Part shown: one piece after another, positions 37,441 to 46,284 of the stretch | Layout of the letters: every line of letters begins with the position of its first letter | How positions within the stretch are numbered: position 1 is the first letter of the stretch | Assembly: GCA_017405645.1 (NCBI GenBank) | Contig: JAFQZZ010000030.1 | Location: forward strand, 1 to 64,000 | DNA length: 64,000 nt | DNA from: Bacillota bacterium | GTDB lineage: Bacteria > Bacillota > Clostridia > Peptostreptococcales > Anaerovoracaceae | Reading direction: 5' to 3' | Made by a program: the position numbers and the translations under genes | The notes under the pieces: model-generated | What the model was told of the DNA's origin: nothing | Seen by the model: the letters and a program-made list of their open reading frames with translations, nothing else | The model's database searches: none

Positions 37441-37570
37441 TTGGCGTTTTTACTTTTTTACAGAGTAAAAACGTCCTTGAAGTGGCGAAAGGGGGAGGGG
37501 CTTTCTTCGTGGAATCTGGTAATCTGATCAGTTTCTCTGAAAAATGGAAATGGGGCAAAAAAGCAACGGT

Positions 37571-37599
37571 GCCCGTCGCCATTGAAAATGGCGGCGGGC
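37571..37599 (-). terminator. Terminator after guaA-type gene
   Basis: Minus-strand GCCCGCCGCCATT/AATGGCGACGGGC stem, then TTGCTTTTTTG. Confidence 0.8.
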
Positions 37600-37635
37600 A
37601 TCGCTTCTGCTGTTATCAGAAGGGGATTCTGTGAA

Positions 37636-38616
37636 TTACTCGTATTCTACCGTAGCCGGGGGCTTCGGTGTGTAGTCGTACAGCACGCGGTTGATCCCGG
37701 GGACTTCGGTGGTGATCCGCTGCACCAGACGGTCGATCAGTTCCGGAGCCAGATGCTCCACGGTGACTTCCATGACGTCGGTGGTGTTGATGGCGCGGAT
37801 GATGCAGGGCCAGTTGAAGGTCCGCTTTCCGTCAGTGATACCGGTGGATTTGAAATCCGGCACCACGGTGAAGTACTGCCATACCTTGCCTGCCAGGCCC
37901 GCGGCTGCGAATTCCTCCCGAAGGATCGCGTCGCATTCCCGGACGGCTTCCAGACGGTCGCGGGTGATGGCGCCGGGGCACCGTACGCCCAGTCCCGGCC
38001 CCGGGAAGGGCTGACGATAGACCATGTTGTCCGGCAGACCCAGTTCCTTGCCGACTATCCGGACTTCGTCCTTGAACAGGATCCGTACCGGTTCCACCAG
38101 TTCAAACTGCAGGTCTTCCGGCAGGCCGCCGGCATTGTGATGGGCTTTGATTCCGGCTTCGCTTTCCAGGATGTCCGGCCAGATCGTGCCCTGGCCCAGG
38201 AATTCGATCCCTTCCTGCTTTTTGGCTTCTTCCGCAAACACATCGATGAATTCCTTGCCGATGATCATTCTCTTCTGTTCCGGATCCGTAACGCCCGCCA
38301 GCTTGTCCAGGAAGCGGTCCACCGCATCCACGTAGATCAGGTTCGCGTCCAGTTCGTCCCGGAAGACTTTGATTACCTGTTCCGGTTCGCCTTTTCTCAG
38401 GAGGCCGTGGTTCACGTGCACACAGACCAGCTGCTTGCCGATCGCCTTGATCAGCAGGGCCGCGCAGACGGAGGAATCCACCCCGCCGGACAGGGCCAGC
38501 AGGACTTTCTTGTCGCCGACCTGGGCCTGAATATCTGCGATCTGTTCCTCAATATAGGCTTTTGCCTGTTCCGGAGTGGCGATCCGCTCCATATTGTCAG
38601 GTCTTCTCTCTAACAT
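37636..38616 (-). CDS. guaA: GMP synthase ATP-pyrophosphatase subunit without glutaminase domain
   Basis: Converts XMP to GMP. This 326-residue protein holds only the PP-loop ATPase (LSGGVDSS, about residues 44-51) and the C-terminal dimerisation domain (RQPFPGPGLGVRCPG, ending in PPATVEYE). The N-terminal glutamine amidotransferase domain of standard 510-residue GuaA is missing. It starts cleanly with AAGGAG before the ATG, so it is not a truncation in the usual sense. It may use free ammonia or a separate glutaminase subunit encoded elsewhere, as in archaeal two-subunit enzymes. It lies 10 bp behind the CofE-like gene. Confidence 0.88.
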   Translation of the reverse strand: MLERRPDNMERIATPEQAKAYIEEQIADIQAQVGDKKVLLALSGGVDSSVCAALLIKAIGKQLVCVHVNHGLLRKGEPEQVIKVFRDELDANLIYVDAVDRFLDKLAGVTDPEQKRMIIGKEFIDVFAEEAKKQEGIEFLGQGTIWPDILESEAGIKAHHNAGGLPEDLQFELVEPVRILFKDEVRIVGKELGLPDNMVYRQPFPGPGLGVRCPGAITRDRLEAVRECDAILREEFAAAGLAGKVWQYFTVVPDFKSTGITDGKRTFNWPCIIRAINTTDVMEVTVEHLAPELIDRLVQRITTEVPGINRVLYDYTPKPPATVEYE

Positions 38617-38626
38617 CTTTTTCTCC

Positions 38627-39829
38627 TTATTTCATCGTATAGTTGTCAAAGTAACCCTGTACCAGGACCACCGGGGTTCCCTTGTCGCCGGAACCGCTGG
38701 TCAGGTCGCACAGCGAACCGATCAGGTCGGTCAGCTGACGGGGGGTGGTCCCCTGGGAGGCCATATTGCCCACCAGGTTGCTTTCCTTCTGCTTGATGCT
38801 GTCTTCGATGGCTTTTTTCAGTTCTTCGCCGGAAAGATCCGCAAAATCGTTGTCCGCCAGATACTTCAGCTTCAGCTCATTCGGCGTGCCGACGAGGCCG
38901 TCGGTGAAGGCCGGGGAAACTACCGGGTCCGCCAGTTCCCAGATCTTGCCCTGGGGATCCTTGAAGGCGCCGTCGCCGTAAACCATGACTTCCACGTGCT
39001 TGCCGGTAGCCTTTAAGATCCGGCCCTGGATATCCAGCACCAGGTCCTTGCATTCCTGCGGGAAGAGCTTGATCTTGTCTTCCGTGGACTTGTTGGAGCC
39101 TAACAGGCCGTACTTTTCATTGAAGCCGCTGCCGTTGACGGGAGCCGTCATGATATCGTCCAGGCTGCAAACCACCGCCGCGCCGTTTTCCTTCAGGATC
39201 CGCTTGGTGCGCTTCCGGGAGTGGATGTCGCAGTTGAGGACCTTGTCGGTGTAGTTCAGGATGGTCTTGGCCTGGTTGGCGAAGATCACTTCCACGTCGC
39301 ATCCGCAGGAGCGGATCAGGTCGCAGTAGTAATCCACGTAATCCACGCCGGTGAATTCATGCTTGTTCTCGCCGAACAATGCTCTGTATTTCTGTAAGGT
39401 CAGGACGTCGCTATATGGATTGACGCCGGCCGCATCGATCTTGTCGAGGCTCACCAGTTCATTCCCCACTTCGTCGGAAGGATAGCTCAGCATCAGCACG
39501 ATTTTTTTAGCGCCTTTGGCGATGCCTCTGAGGCAGATCGCGAAGCGGTTTCTGGACAGGATCGGGAAGATCACGCCGATGGTCTCGCCCCCCAGTTTGG
39601 CCTTCACGTCCGCGGCAATGTCATCCACGGAAACGTAGTTGCCCTGGGAACGGGCCACGATGGACTCCGTCACACAGACCACGTCTCTGTCTCTCAGTTC
39701 GAACCCTTCGTACTCTGCTGCCTCCAGTACGCTGGTGGTTACGATAGTAGCCAGATCGTCGCCTTCACGAATGATGGGGCACCGGATCCCTCTGGAAACG
39801 GTCCCGACTCTTCTTTCATGCTTTTCCAT
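38627..39829 (-). CDS. CofE-like (F420-0:L-glutamate ligase family) protein
   Basis: A 400-residue member of the family that includes coenzyme F420-0:gamma-glutamyl ligase. Signs are the N-terminal IIREGDDLATIVTTSV, RDRDVVCVTESIVARSQG, and C-terminal GDGAFKDPQGKIWELADPVV and GTPNELKLKYLAD. No F420 synthesis gene (cofC, cofD, cofG, cofH) is near and most Clostridia lack F420, so another glutamate- or amide-forming role is likely. It forms an operon with the ammonia-type GMP synthase. The ATG at 39829 (MEKHERRVG) fits its ribosome site. Confidence 0.8.
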   Translation of the reverse strand: MEKHERRVGTVSRGIRCPIIREGDDLATIVTTSVLEAAEYEGFELRDRDVVCVTESIVARSQGNYVSVDDIAADVKAKLGGETIGVIFPILSRNRFAICLRGIAKGAKKIVLMLSYPSDEVGNELVSLDKIDAAGVNPYSDVLTLQKYRALFGENKHEFTGVDYVDYYCDLIRSCGCDVEVIFANQAKTILNYTDKVLNCDIHSRKRTKRILKENGAAVVCSLDDIMTAPVNGSGFNEKYGLLGSNKSTEDKIKLFPQECKDLVLDIQGRILKATGKHVEVMVYGDGAFKDPQGKIWELADPVVSPAFTDGLVGTPNELKLKYLADNDFADLSGEELKKAIEDSIKQKESNLVGNMASQGTTPRQLTDLIGSLCDLTSGSGDKGTPVVLVQGYFDNYTMK

Positions 39830-40016
39830 ATACTTATTCCTCTTTTCCTGAAAATTTCTGTTCGTTATTATAACGCCCAACAAGATTATATTACTGCAAA
39901 TAATCGTAAAAATCAATGTTTTCTCGAGGAAAAATCCGATTATTTTGCAAAAAAACCTTGAATCTACGAACTAAAAATCATTGTTTGAAAATAATGTTCG
40001 TGTTTTTCTTTTATTT

Positions 40017-40061
40017 CCCCTCATCCGCCCCTTCGGGGCACCTTCCCCCCGGGGGGAAGGC
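40017..40061. repeat. Palindromic repeat family A, intergenic copy
   Basis: CCCCTCATCCGCC, then CCCTTCGGGG, then CCTTCCCCCCGGGGGGAAGG. This is the inverted orientation of the two copies in tilS. It lies between the macro-domain gene end and the CofE-like gene start and here has no coding constraint. Confidence 0.8.
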
Positions 40062-40105
40062 AAGGGTTCATATGGAAGGTCTTGCCGGATACCTCCCTCC
40101 TCCCG

Positions 40106-40633
40106 CTACTCCAGTGCTCTTTCGTAAGCCGCCAGGGTCCCCGAATCGAACAGCACCCAGACCACTTCATCGATGGCGCCGGGATTTTCATCGAGAAACT
40201 CCTTCACCGCCGCAACCGCCACCCGGCTGGCTTCCTCCAGCGGGTAGGAATAGATGCCGGTGGACACCGAGGGGAAAGCGATGGTGCGGACGCCGTTTTC
40301 CTTTGCTACCTTCAGGGAGTTCCGGTAGCAGTTTCCCAGCAGGTTCTCTTCATTGTAACCGCCGCCGCGCCAGATGGGGCCCACGGTGTGGATCACGTAT
40401 TTGCAGGGCAGCCGGTAGGCGCCGGTGATCTTAGCCCCGCCGGTCTCGCAGCCGTTCAGGGTCCGGCATTCCTTCAGCAGGTCCGGGCCCGCCGCCCGGT
40501 GGATGGCGCCGTCCACGCCCCCGCCGCCCAGCAGGGAGCGGTTGGCCGCGTTGACGATGGCTTCCACGTCGGTGATCTTCGTAATGTCCCCCAGGACCGT
40601 ATCGATGGTCGTGTTTCCGTAAATCATGTTCAT
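40106..40633 (-). CDS. Macro-domain ADP-ribose hydrolase (YmdB/MacroD type)
   Basis: A 175-residue stand-alone macro domain. Features: [17 protein letters not shown] with the ligand-binding Asn pair, [17 protein letters not shown] and [16 protein letters not shown], all hallmarks of the MacroD-type class that removes ADP-ribose from proteins and hydrolyses O-acetyl-ADP-ribose. The ATG at 40633 overlaps the HAD gene stop by 4 bp, so the two are translationally coupled. It differs from the DarG-like macrodomain at 56.4 kb, which lacks the GGGGVD loop. Confidence 0.92.
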   Translation of the reverse strand: MNMIYGNTTIDTVLGDITKITDVEAIVNAANRSLLGGGGVDGAIHRAAGPDLLKECRTLNGCETGGAKITGAYRLPCKYVIHTVGPIWRGGGYNEENLLGNCYRNSLKVAKENGVRTIAFPSVSTGIYSYPLEEASRVAVAAVKEFLDENPGAIDEVVWVLFDSGTLAAYERALE

Positions 40634-41142
40634 TCTCCTTTCAGTTCCGCCAGCAGCAGCAGGCTGGAAATATGGACCGCCCGAAGCCCCTCCGCCTGGT
40701 ACTTTTCCAGGTGGTCCAAGGTGTCGTCGATGCACAGGTGCTTCGCGGAAAGGCCGCCGAAGCGCTCCTGAAGCACCTGCCGGGCGATGTCCGTCTTGGC
40801 CGTTCCCCGCACGAATAGGATATTCTCCGGCGGGATCTGCGGGTACTCCCGCCGGATGAACCGGATCTTCTGGTCATCCTCCACGTCGGTGTAGGACCGG
40901 GAGATCACGAAGGACTTCGCCGGGTCGCAGCACGCTTCCACGTAGGCCTTCATGAATTCCGGCGCCCGGGCGGTTTCGTACACGTCGTGGGTCTTCAGGT
41001 ATTCGTCGTAGTCCCGGTCGTCCTTCACCACGTAGACCCCGTCGTCGCCGAACCCGTACACCGCCAGGACTCCGTCCACGTCGAAAAACCGGATCACGTC
41101 CCGGTCTTTCAGCAGATCCTCGTCATGGCCCAATATATACAT
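40630..41142 (-). CDS. HAD-like hydrolase paired with a macro-domain gene
   Basis: A 170-residue protein. [14 protein letters not shown] resembles HAD motif I (nucleophile Asp), SRSY follows as a motif II-like serine, and the C-terminal [16 protein letters not shown] resembles motif IV with acidic residues followed by the usual IHISSL strand. The family and substrate are not recognised. The overlap with the macro-domain start suggests a joint role in ADP-ribose or nucleotide-phosphate turnover; that is inference. Confidence 0.65.
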   Translation of the reverse strand: MYILGHDEDLLKDRDVIRFFDVDGVLAVYGFGDDGVYVVKDDRDYDEYLKTHDVYETARAPEFMKAYVEACCDPAKSFVISRSYTDVEDDQKIRFIRREYPQIPPENILFVRGTAKTDIARQVLQERFGGLSAKHLCIDDTLDHLEKYQAEGLRAVHISSLLLLAELKGE

Positions 41143-41170
41143 AGTGGTTTTCTCCTTTCGCCTTTTCTGA

Positions 41171-41176
41171 TATAAT
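41171..41176 (+). promoter_or_regulatory. -10 element of the asparaginase gene
   Basis: TATAAT 29 bp before the GTG start. The -35 region is weak. CGGAGGAGG provides the ribosome site. Confidence 0.5.
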
Positions 41177-41204
41177 TATAAAAAAATCGGAGGAGGACTG
41201 CAAG

Positions 41205-42206
41205 GTGAAAAGAGTACTGATGATCGGAACCGGAGGCACCATCGCATCGGAAATGACGGAGGAAGGCTACGCTCCGGAGCTGACCGCGGAGAAACTCCTG
41301 GGCTACGTACCGGACATCTCTGGACTCTGCCGCGTGGACTGCCGGCAGCTGTTCAACCTGGACAGCACGAACATCACCCCGTCCCACTGGGTGGAGATCG
41401 CCCGCTGCGTCCGGGAAAACTACGACGATTACGACGGCTTTGTCATCTCCCACGGCACCGACACCATGGCCTACACCGCTGCAGCTTTGAGCTACCTGAT
41501 CCAGGACTCCCCCAAACCCATCATCCTCACCGGTTCCCAGAAACCTATCGGCAGCGAGACCACCGACTCCAAGACCAACCTGAGGGACAGCTTCATCTGC
41601 GCCTCCTCGGACCGGCTGGCGGGGGTGATGATCGTCTTCAACGGGAAGGTGATCATGGGGACCCGGGCCCGGAAGACCCACTCGAAAAGCTTCCAGGCCT
41701 TCTCCAGCATCAACTACCCCTTCATTGCCGTGCTCCAGGACGGGATCCTGATGCAGTACATCGACACGAAGCCCGAAGGAGGCCCGGTCTTCTACGACCG
41801 GCTGGACACGAAGGTGGGGCTGGTGAAAATGATCCCCGGCACCAACGCGGACCTGATTTCCTACATGCTGGAGCGCAATGATGCGCTGATCATTGAGAGC
41901 TTTGGCGTGGGAGGCCTGCCCGGCTACGAAGGCGCGGACTTTTACTCCGCCATTGAAGACGCCGTGGAAAAGGGCAAGACCGTGCTGGTGACCACCCAAG
42001 TCCAGCACGAAGGCAGCGACCTGACGGTGTACCACGTAGGGCACCGGCTGAAAAAGGGCCTGAGCATCCTGGAAGCCTACGACATGACCACGGAAGCCGC
42101 CGTGGCAAAGCTGATGTGGGTGCTGGGCCAGTCGAAGGACCCGAAGAAGATCCGGGAGCTGTTCTACCGCCCGGTGGCCCACGACATCCTCAGCACGATA
42201 AAATAA
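41205..42206 (+). CDS. ansA: Type I L-asparaginase
   Basis: Hydrolyses L-asparagine to aspartate and ammonia in the cytoplasm. The 333-residue protein has the first catalytic threonine in GTGGTIAS near the N-terminus and the second triad in ISHGTDTMAYTAAALSY. It then has GSQKPIGSETTDSKTNL. There is no signal peptide, which supports the cytoplasmic type I form. It starts at GTG with a strong GGAGGAGG. It is transcribed alone, divergent from the HAD/macro pair. Confidence 0.93.
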   Translation: MKRVLMIGTGGTIASEMTEEGYAPELTAEKLLGYVPDISGLCRVDCRQLFNLDSTNITPSHWVEIARCVRENYDDYDGFVISHGTDTMAYTAAALSYLIQDSPKPIILTGSQKPIGSETTDSKTNLRDSFICASSDRLAGVMIVFNGKVIMGTRARKTHSKSFQAFSSINYPFIAVLQDGILMQYIDTKPEGGPVFYDRLDTKVGLVKMIPGTNADLISYMLERNDALIIESFGVGGLPGYEGADFYSAIEDAVEKGKTVLVTTQVQHEGSDLTVYHVGHRLKKGLSILEAYDMTTEAAVAKLMWVLGQSKDPKKIRELFYRPVAHDILSTIK

Positions 42207-42243
42207 AAAATCGCCGGCAATGCCGGCGATTCCGTTCTTTTTG
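42205..42243. terminator. Bidirectional terminator after ansA
   Basis: TCGCCGGCA/TGCCGGCGA stem with A-run upstream and TTCCGTTCTTTTT downstream, between convergent genes. Confidence 0.8.
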
Positions 42244-42810
42244 CTATCGGTTGATCAGGAAATGCATGTGCGGGCGGATGGCCCGGTAGATCAGCGTTCC
42301 CTTCTCGTCCCCGTATTCTTTTACCAGGTCCCGGTGCAGTTTGGCCCGTTCGTCCCGTTTGCGGAACTTCACCGCAGTCTCCATGATCTTGTCGGGGTCC
42401 ACCCGCATATCCGTCAGGATCGGCTCGACCTTATCGTAGAAGTCCTGGAAGGACTGGCCGTACACGCCCTGCCGGCGGATGACCGCCCATCGGTTCCGGG
42501 AAAACCCCGCAATGAAATCCTCATAACCCTTGTCATTGGAAACGATGACGTACTCCCGCTTCACGAAATGCCGGGCGGATTTCCGGGCCACGAAACCGGC
42601 GATATAGATGTCCATGTCGTTCTTTCCCATCCCGATGCATTCCACGAATTCCACCTGCTTTTTCGGGAAGGGGATCGAATTCTTCAGCTTCCGCATCAGC
42701 TCCGCGTTGCTGACGAACACATAGACCATATCCTTGGGTGCCAGGGGAGAAATCTGCCGGATCCAGGCAGTCCCCACGTTTTCTGTGTCGATAAAAAACT
42801 CTCTTTTCAA
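42244..42810 (-). CDS. NYN/PIN-like domain protein
   Basis: A 188-residue protein beginning FFIDTENVGTAWI, a NYN/PIN-type metal-binding Asp motif. Further acidic positions lie in GKNDMDIYIAGF and VSNDKGYEDFIAGF, so it is a candidate Mg-dependent RNase. A basic C-terminal half (FRKRDERAKLHRDLVKEYG) could bind nucleic acid. It ends at the ansA terminator. Its start is 24 bp past the stop of the next minus-strand gene. Substrate unknown. Confidence 0.75.
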   Translation of the reverse strand: MKREFFIDTENVGTAWIRQISPLAPKDMVYVFVSNAELMRKLKNSIPFPKKQVEFVECIGMGKNDMDIYIAGFVARKSARHFVKREYVIVSNDKGYEDFIAGFSRNRWAVIRRQGVYGQSFQDFYDKVEPILTDMRVDPDKIMETAVKFRKRDERAKLHRDLVKEYGDEKGTLIYRAIRPHMHFLINR

Positions 42811-42833
42811 ACTATGCTCCTGTCTGCTGTCCT

Positions 42834-43430
42834 CTAAATCACGGCATCGCCGATGACAGGCATTTTGATGCGTTTCTTGTGCAGGTCGTCCAGCATTCCG
42901 CCTTTCAGCTGGGAGTCGAACCAGCCTTCACTGCGCAGAAGATCGATGGCTTCCTGCAGCGGCTTCGCCACCAGTTCCCGGTCGTATCCCGGAGTGTCCA
43001 CGCCGATGACCTTCTTGTAGGCATCGATGTTTTCGTGGTGGAAGCCCACGTCCAGGAAAAAGGCTCTCTTGAATATTTCATTGGCAACGTCCGCCTCGTA
43101 GGGGTCGTTCTGATTGTTTTCCAGGTAATCCACCAGTTCCTCGGTGGCCACGCTGTCCCAGGTCAGGTAGTAGCCCCGGCGGGTGGTGTTGGCGATGGAA
43201 CAAAAGGCCATGATCCAGTCCGCCGAGATCTTCCGGATCTCGATCTCCTGGCCTTCCACGGTCTTGGTGACGATTTCCGCCAGTACCGCGGATTCCGGCA
43301 CCAGCCCCTCTTCCTGACGGGCATATTCGTCCGCCTTGCGCTTCGCGTCCCGTTCGGTCCGCCCCTTGACCAGCGCGTGCCGGCGGTTTCTCTTTCCTTC
43401 TTCTTCCCAGCTCACTTCGTAAACTCTCAT
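42834..43430 (-). CDS. Hypothetical soluble protein
   Basis: A 198-residue protein, beginning MRVYEVSWEEEGKRNRRHAL at an ATG with GGAGGAGT-like spacing. The N-terminal 60 residues are basic and look like a small DNA- or RNA-associated module. The rest is alpha/beta, with WIMAFCSIANTTRRGYYLTW and FFLDVGFHHENIDAYKKVIG. No known catalytic motif or membrane segment was recognised. It lies upstream of the PIN-like gene and probably shares its transcript. Confidence 0.6.
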   Translation of the reverse strand: MRVYEVSWEEEGKRNRRHALVKGRTERDAKRKADEYARQEEGLVPESAVLAEIVTKTVEGQEIEIRKISADWIMAFCSIANTTRRGYYLTWDSVATEELVDYLENNQNDPYEADVANEIFKRAFFLDVGFHHENIDAYKKVIGVDTPGYDRELVAKPLQEAIDLLRSEGWFDSQLKGGMLDDLHKKRIKMPVIGDAVI

Positions 43431-43563
43431 TATATATACTCCTCCGTTCTTCTGTACTATACAAAAACAAGGCCGGAATTGCAAGTATTTTTGAAAAAAG
43501 ATTGCCCGATTTCCCGGGTTTTCTGTTATGATGTAAGAAATAAGGAGAGAGGGGGAATCTATT

Positions 43564-44502
43564 ATGAAACGAACTCTGAAAAAGATCCTCTGCGTAGCCA
43601 TGGCCATCGGCCTGCTGGCGGGGATGATGACCGTTACCGCGTCGGCGGAATCCTCCGACGTGAAGGTCGATATCTATACCAAATACGACGTGAACCAGGT
43701 GCAGTTCAACGACTACATGGGACGGCCCTTCATCAACGACGACGGCCGGACCCTGTGTCCCTTCCGGGTCATCGCCAACTTCATGGGCGTCCAGGTGTTC
43801 TGGGACAACCTGGCCCGGGAAGCCTGCTTCTCCCGGACCGGCTATGAGATCCAGTTCGGCCCGGACTCGAAAGGTACTTTGGACTTTACGGTCCGCTTCA
43901 CCATCGGGTCCAATGAGATTTGGACCTCCCACACCCTTCGGGACGAAAACGACAATGTGGTCATTGCCTTCGACGAAAGAAGCCTGATGGACACCCTGCC
44001 CATCATCCGGGACGGCCGGACCTATGCCCCGATCCGCTTTCTGGCGGAAGCCTTCAAATACACCGTAGGCTGGGACAACAACAGCCGGACTGTGCAAATC
44101 TTCTCGCCGGACACCGAGGACTGGGGACAGATGATGTTCACGGAATACTGGGCCAAGCCCTACCGGGAAGTCAACAGTGCCAAAGAAGCGGAGTACTGGG
44201 TGGAGGAATACATCAAGCGGATGTACGGAATGGCCAACGGCCGGTATCAGCTGCAGGGCAATCTCCTGCCTCCCGGCGAGGACCTGACCGGCGCAGCGTC
44301 CGGGGTCAACGCCAAACTGAGGCTGGCTAACGGGGTGGAGACCCTCGGCTGGATGTTCACCATTGAACCCACCTACGACAACGGAACGCCCATGGGCACC
44401 CGCTATGACGTCTTCATCGGCGAAGGCGGCGAGACCCTGGTCTGGAGCGCGGATGACGGCAAATACATCCAGATCCTCGGCACCACCAGCGCCGAAAACT
44501 AA
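43564..44502 (+). CDS. Exported protein with copper-amine-oxidase N-terminal-like stalk domain
   Basis: A 312-residue secreted protein. The signal peptide (about 1-29, ending VTASAES) is followed by a copper amine oxidase N-domain-like stalk (about 45-180). The stalk shows the repeated 'pfinddgRtLcPfRviANfmG' and 'pIIRDGRTYAPIRFLAEAFK' half-motifs, conserved even though no oxidase is present. A C-terminal domain (about 195-312) is of unknown fold. Such stalk domains occur in many Clostridia cell-surface proteins and do not imply copper binding. It is flanked by a terminator shared with the ClC gene. Confidence 0.82.
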   Translation: MKRTLKKILCVAMAIGLLAGMMTVTASAESSDVKVDIYTKYDVNQVQFNDYMGRPFINDDGRTLCPFRVIANFMGVQVFWDNLAREACFSRTGYEIQFGPDSKGTLDFTVRFTIGSNEIWTSHTLRDENDNVVIAFDERSLMDTLPIIRDGRTYAPIRFLAEAFKYTVGWDNNSRTVQIFSPDTEDWGQMMFTEYWAKPYREVNSAKEAEYWVEEYIKRMYGMANGRYQLQGNLLPPGEDLTGAASGVNAKLRLANGVETLGWMFTIEPTYDNGTPMGTRYDVFIGEGGETLVWSADDGKYIQILGTTSAEN

Positions 44503-44515
44503 ACCGGGCATAAAG

Positions 44516-44542
44516 AAACCCTCCCGTTTGGGAGGGTTTTTT
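44516..44542. terminator. Bidirectional terminator between stalk-protein and ClC genes
   Basis: AAACCCTCCC/GGGAGGGTTT stem with GTTT loop and T-run after, A-run before. Confidence 0.8.
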
Positions 44543-44547
44543 ACGTT

Positions 44548-45786
44548 CTAATCTTTTTTCATCAATAGCGCCGCCGCCTTGCCGCTGACCGCCGCCGCCA
44601 CGAACATCCACAGCAGCAGCCTTGCCGGGAAGCACAACAGCATCAGCATCGCCACGGCAAAGGGCTTCCGAATCTGCGCGCCCAGCGCCGCTCCCGTGAC
44701 CACCCCGGCCGCAAAGACCATGTGGTCCGCCGGGTTCGGAAAGACCAGCATCGCTGCGCCGAAGCCGATGCAGATGCAGGCGAAGATCAGCGGGAAGAAA
44801 TGCCCGCCTTTGAAACCGAATTTGATGCAGAAGGCCGTCAGCAGGATCTTGACCAGGCCGACTATGATCAGAAACCCGGCCGCGTAGCCGCCGAAACCTT
44901 CCGTGAACTTCCGGATCTCCTCCTCGCCGGAGAAGAGTACCATGGGCAGCAGGATCGCCGCCAGGCCGATCACGACGCCGCAGATCACTTCCCGCCAGAC
45001 GGGCGGGATCTTTTCCGCCAGCAGCCCCGTCCCCTTTTCCGACAGCCGGAACAGCAGGAAGGCTGCAAAACCGGCGGGGATGTAGACCAGGGCCATCGCA
45101 TAATCCGCTCCGTGGATCACCGCTTCCGAAAACGCCGGAAATCCTTCCACCGAAGACCCGGTCAGGTGGTTCCAAAAATAGATGGCCAGGAATCCCGCTC
45201 CCGCCGCCAGCCCGTAGTAGAGCAGCTTCGTGAGCCGGGGGATCCGCACCTCGTACAGGTTCCGGCTCTGGGTCTCTTCCTCCACGGCGAAGATGCCGAA
45301 GAGCGGGGAATAGAACAGGCTTCCCAGCGTGACCGCCGCGCCGATCTCCGAATACATAGCCGCATTCTCCCGGGCCGCTTTCACGTTGTCCCCCACCCAG
45401 TAACACAGGGCGGCCACCAGTCCTGTCAGGCCCGCTTCCGGACCCACGCTTCCGCCGAAGATCAGCGGCAGCAGGGCACAGACCAGCATGACACCCATGG
45501 GGTGGTAGTCATAATGCTTTTCCCTGCGGATCTTGCCGATGACGGTGCCCAGCTCATCCGGATAGTCGCCGAAGCGCTGATGGAGCTTGCCGATGGCCAG
45601 ACCCCCCAGCCCGCAGATAATGACCGGCAGGAACGGCAGGCCGATCTTCCCGGGCAGCAGGTCCCACAGGACCAACGTCCCCAGGGACACCGCCTTCAGG
45701 AACAGCCACACCACCGTGCCGGCGGCCAGTCCCAGAAGCACCGTCAAAATGCCCATTTTCAGTTGGTTGATGACCTTGGGCTCCAT
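44548..45786 (-). CDS. ClC-family chloride channel or transporter, gating glutamate replaced
   Basis: A 412-residue membrane protein with about ten hydrophobic helices and the ClC chloride-site motif in the form FGGSVGPEAGLTGL. In classical H+/Cl- exchangers the sequence is GREGP with the gating glutamate third; here a valine is at that position, as in some YfeO-like branches. Later pore motifs KFGFKGGHFFPLIFA and GVVTGAALGAQIRKPFAVAML are present. It may be an uncoupled channel. No neighbouring regulator. Confidence 0.82.
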   Translation of the reverse strand: MEPKVINQLKMGILTVLLGLAAGTVVWLFLKAVSLGTLVLWDLLPGKIGLPFLPVIICGLGGLAIGKLHQRFGDYPDELGTVIGKIRREKHYDYHPMGVMLVCALLPLIFGGSVGPEAGLTGLVAALCYWVGDNVKAARENAAMYSEIGAAVTLGSLFYSPLFGIFAVEEETQSRNLYEVRIPRLTKLLYYGLAAGAGFLAIYFWNHLTGSSVEGFPAFSEAVIHGADYAMALVYIPAGFAAFLLFRLSEKGTGLLAEKIPPVWREVICGVVIGLAAILLPMVLFSGEEEIRKFTEGFGGYAAGFLIIVGLVKILLTAFCIKFGFKGGHFFPLIFACICIGFGAAMLVFPNPADHMVFAAGVVTGAALGAQIRKPFAVAMLMLLCFPARLLLWMFVAAAVSGKAAALLMKKD

Positions 45787-45801
45787 TGCTTTCTCTCCGT
45801 T

Positions 45802-46284
45802 TTATTCTCTCGGGCGTCCCTTTGCGGAGAATTCGGATACATCTACCCGGATCACCGCCGTACCCTTCGCCGCAGCTTCCGGGATCTCGAAATCCTTCCC
45901 GGTCTGGCTCTTCATCAGGATCTTCAGTCCTGCGATCTTCTCATCCACATCTTCCACCAGGGCGGCCTTGCCGTCCGCCATGATGCTCAGGAAATAGGCC
46001 GCGTAGTTGCAGGCCTTGTCCGCCGGGATCAGGTCTCCGTCCAGATCGATTTCCACGAAGACCGTGGGGTTCGCCTTCAGCACGTCGATCTTCCGGCCTT
46101 CCTTCGCCCCGTGCATATAGAAAGTCAGCTTCCCGTCCTCCAGGGTGTAGCCGTAATGGAGGGGCACCACGTAAGGTTTGTCCCCGTCGATCATTCCCAG
46201 CCGCAGCACCCGGCCGGCCTTCAGAATCTCTTCGATCGTATTCAGATCCGTGATCTCTCTCTTTTTATTCCGCATTTCTCTCAT
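45802..46284 (-). CDS. NimA-like FMN-binding split-barrel protein
   Basis: A 160-residue member of the pyridoxamine-5'-phosphate-oxidase-like flavin-binding family. Key elements are GRVLRLGMIDGDKPYVVPLHYG, MHGAKEGRKIDVLKANPTV and CNYAAYFLSIMADGKAALVE. Nitroimidazole reductases (Nim) have this build, but the activity cannot be assigned. Its start overlaps the transporter gene stop by up to 20 bp, so translational coupling is likely. Confidence 0.82.
   Translation of the reverse strand: MREMRNKKREITDLNTIEEILKAGRVLRLGMIDGDKPYVVPLHYGYTLEDGKLTFYMHGAKEGRKIDVLKANPTVFVEIDLDGDLIPADKACNYAAYFLSIMADGKAALVEDVDEKIAGLKILMKSQTGKDFEIPEAAAKGTAVIRVDVSEFSAKGRPRE

Larger units (their letters stand above)
36747..37635. 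other. Gene-poor region with decayed sequence
   Basis: About 890 bp between two minus-strand genes. It contains the kinase promoter region, a low-complexity reading frame (36881-37147), a frameshifted gene remnant (37153-37440), a T/A-rich hairpin (about 37446-37473) and the guaA terminator. No intact gene of confident assignment. Confidence 0.6.

Noticed and set aside
37636-38616. GMP synthase as a truncated pseudogene
   Set aside because: Clean start with ribosome site, intact PP-loop and full C-terminus; a known two-subunit form explains it better.
38627-39829. F420 biosynthesis function
   Set aside because: No other F420 genes in view; family members are common in F420-lacking Clostridia.
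43564-44502. Copper amine oxidase
   Set aside because: Only the stalk-like N-domain is present; the catalytic domain is absent.
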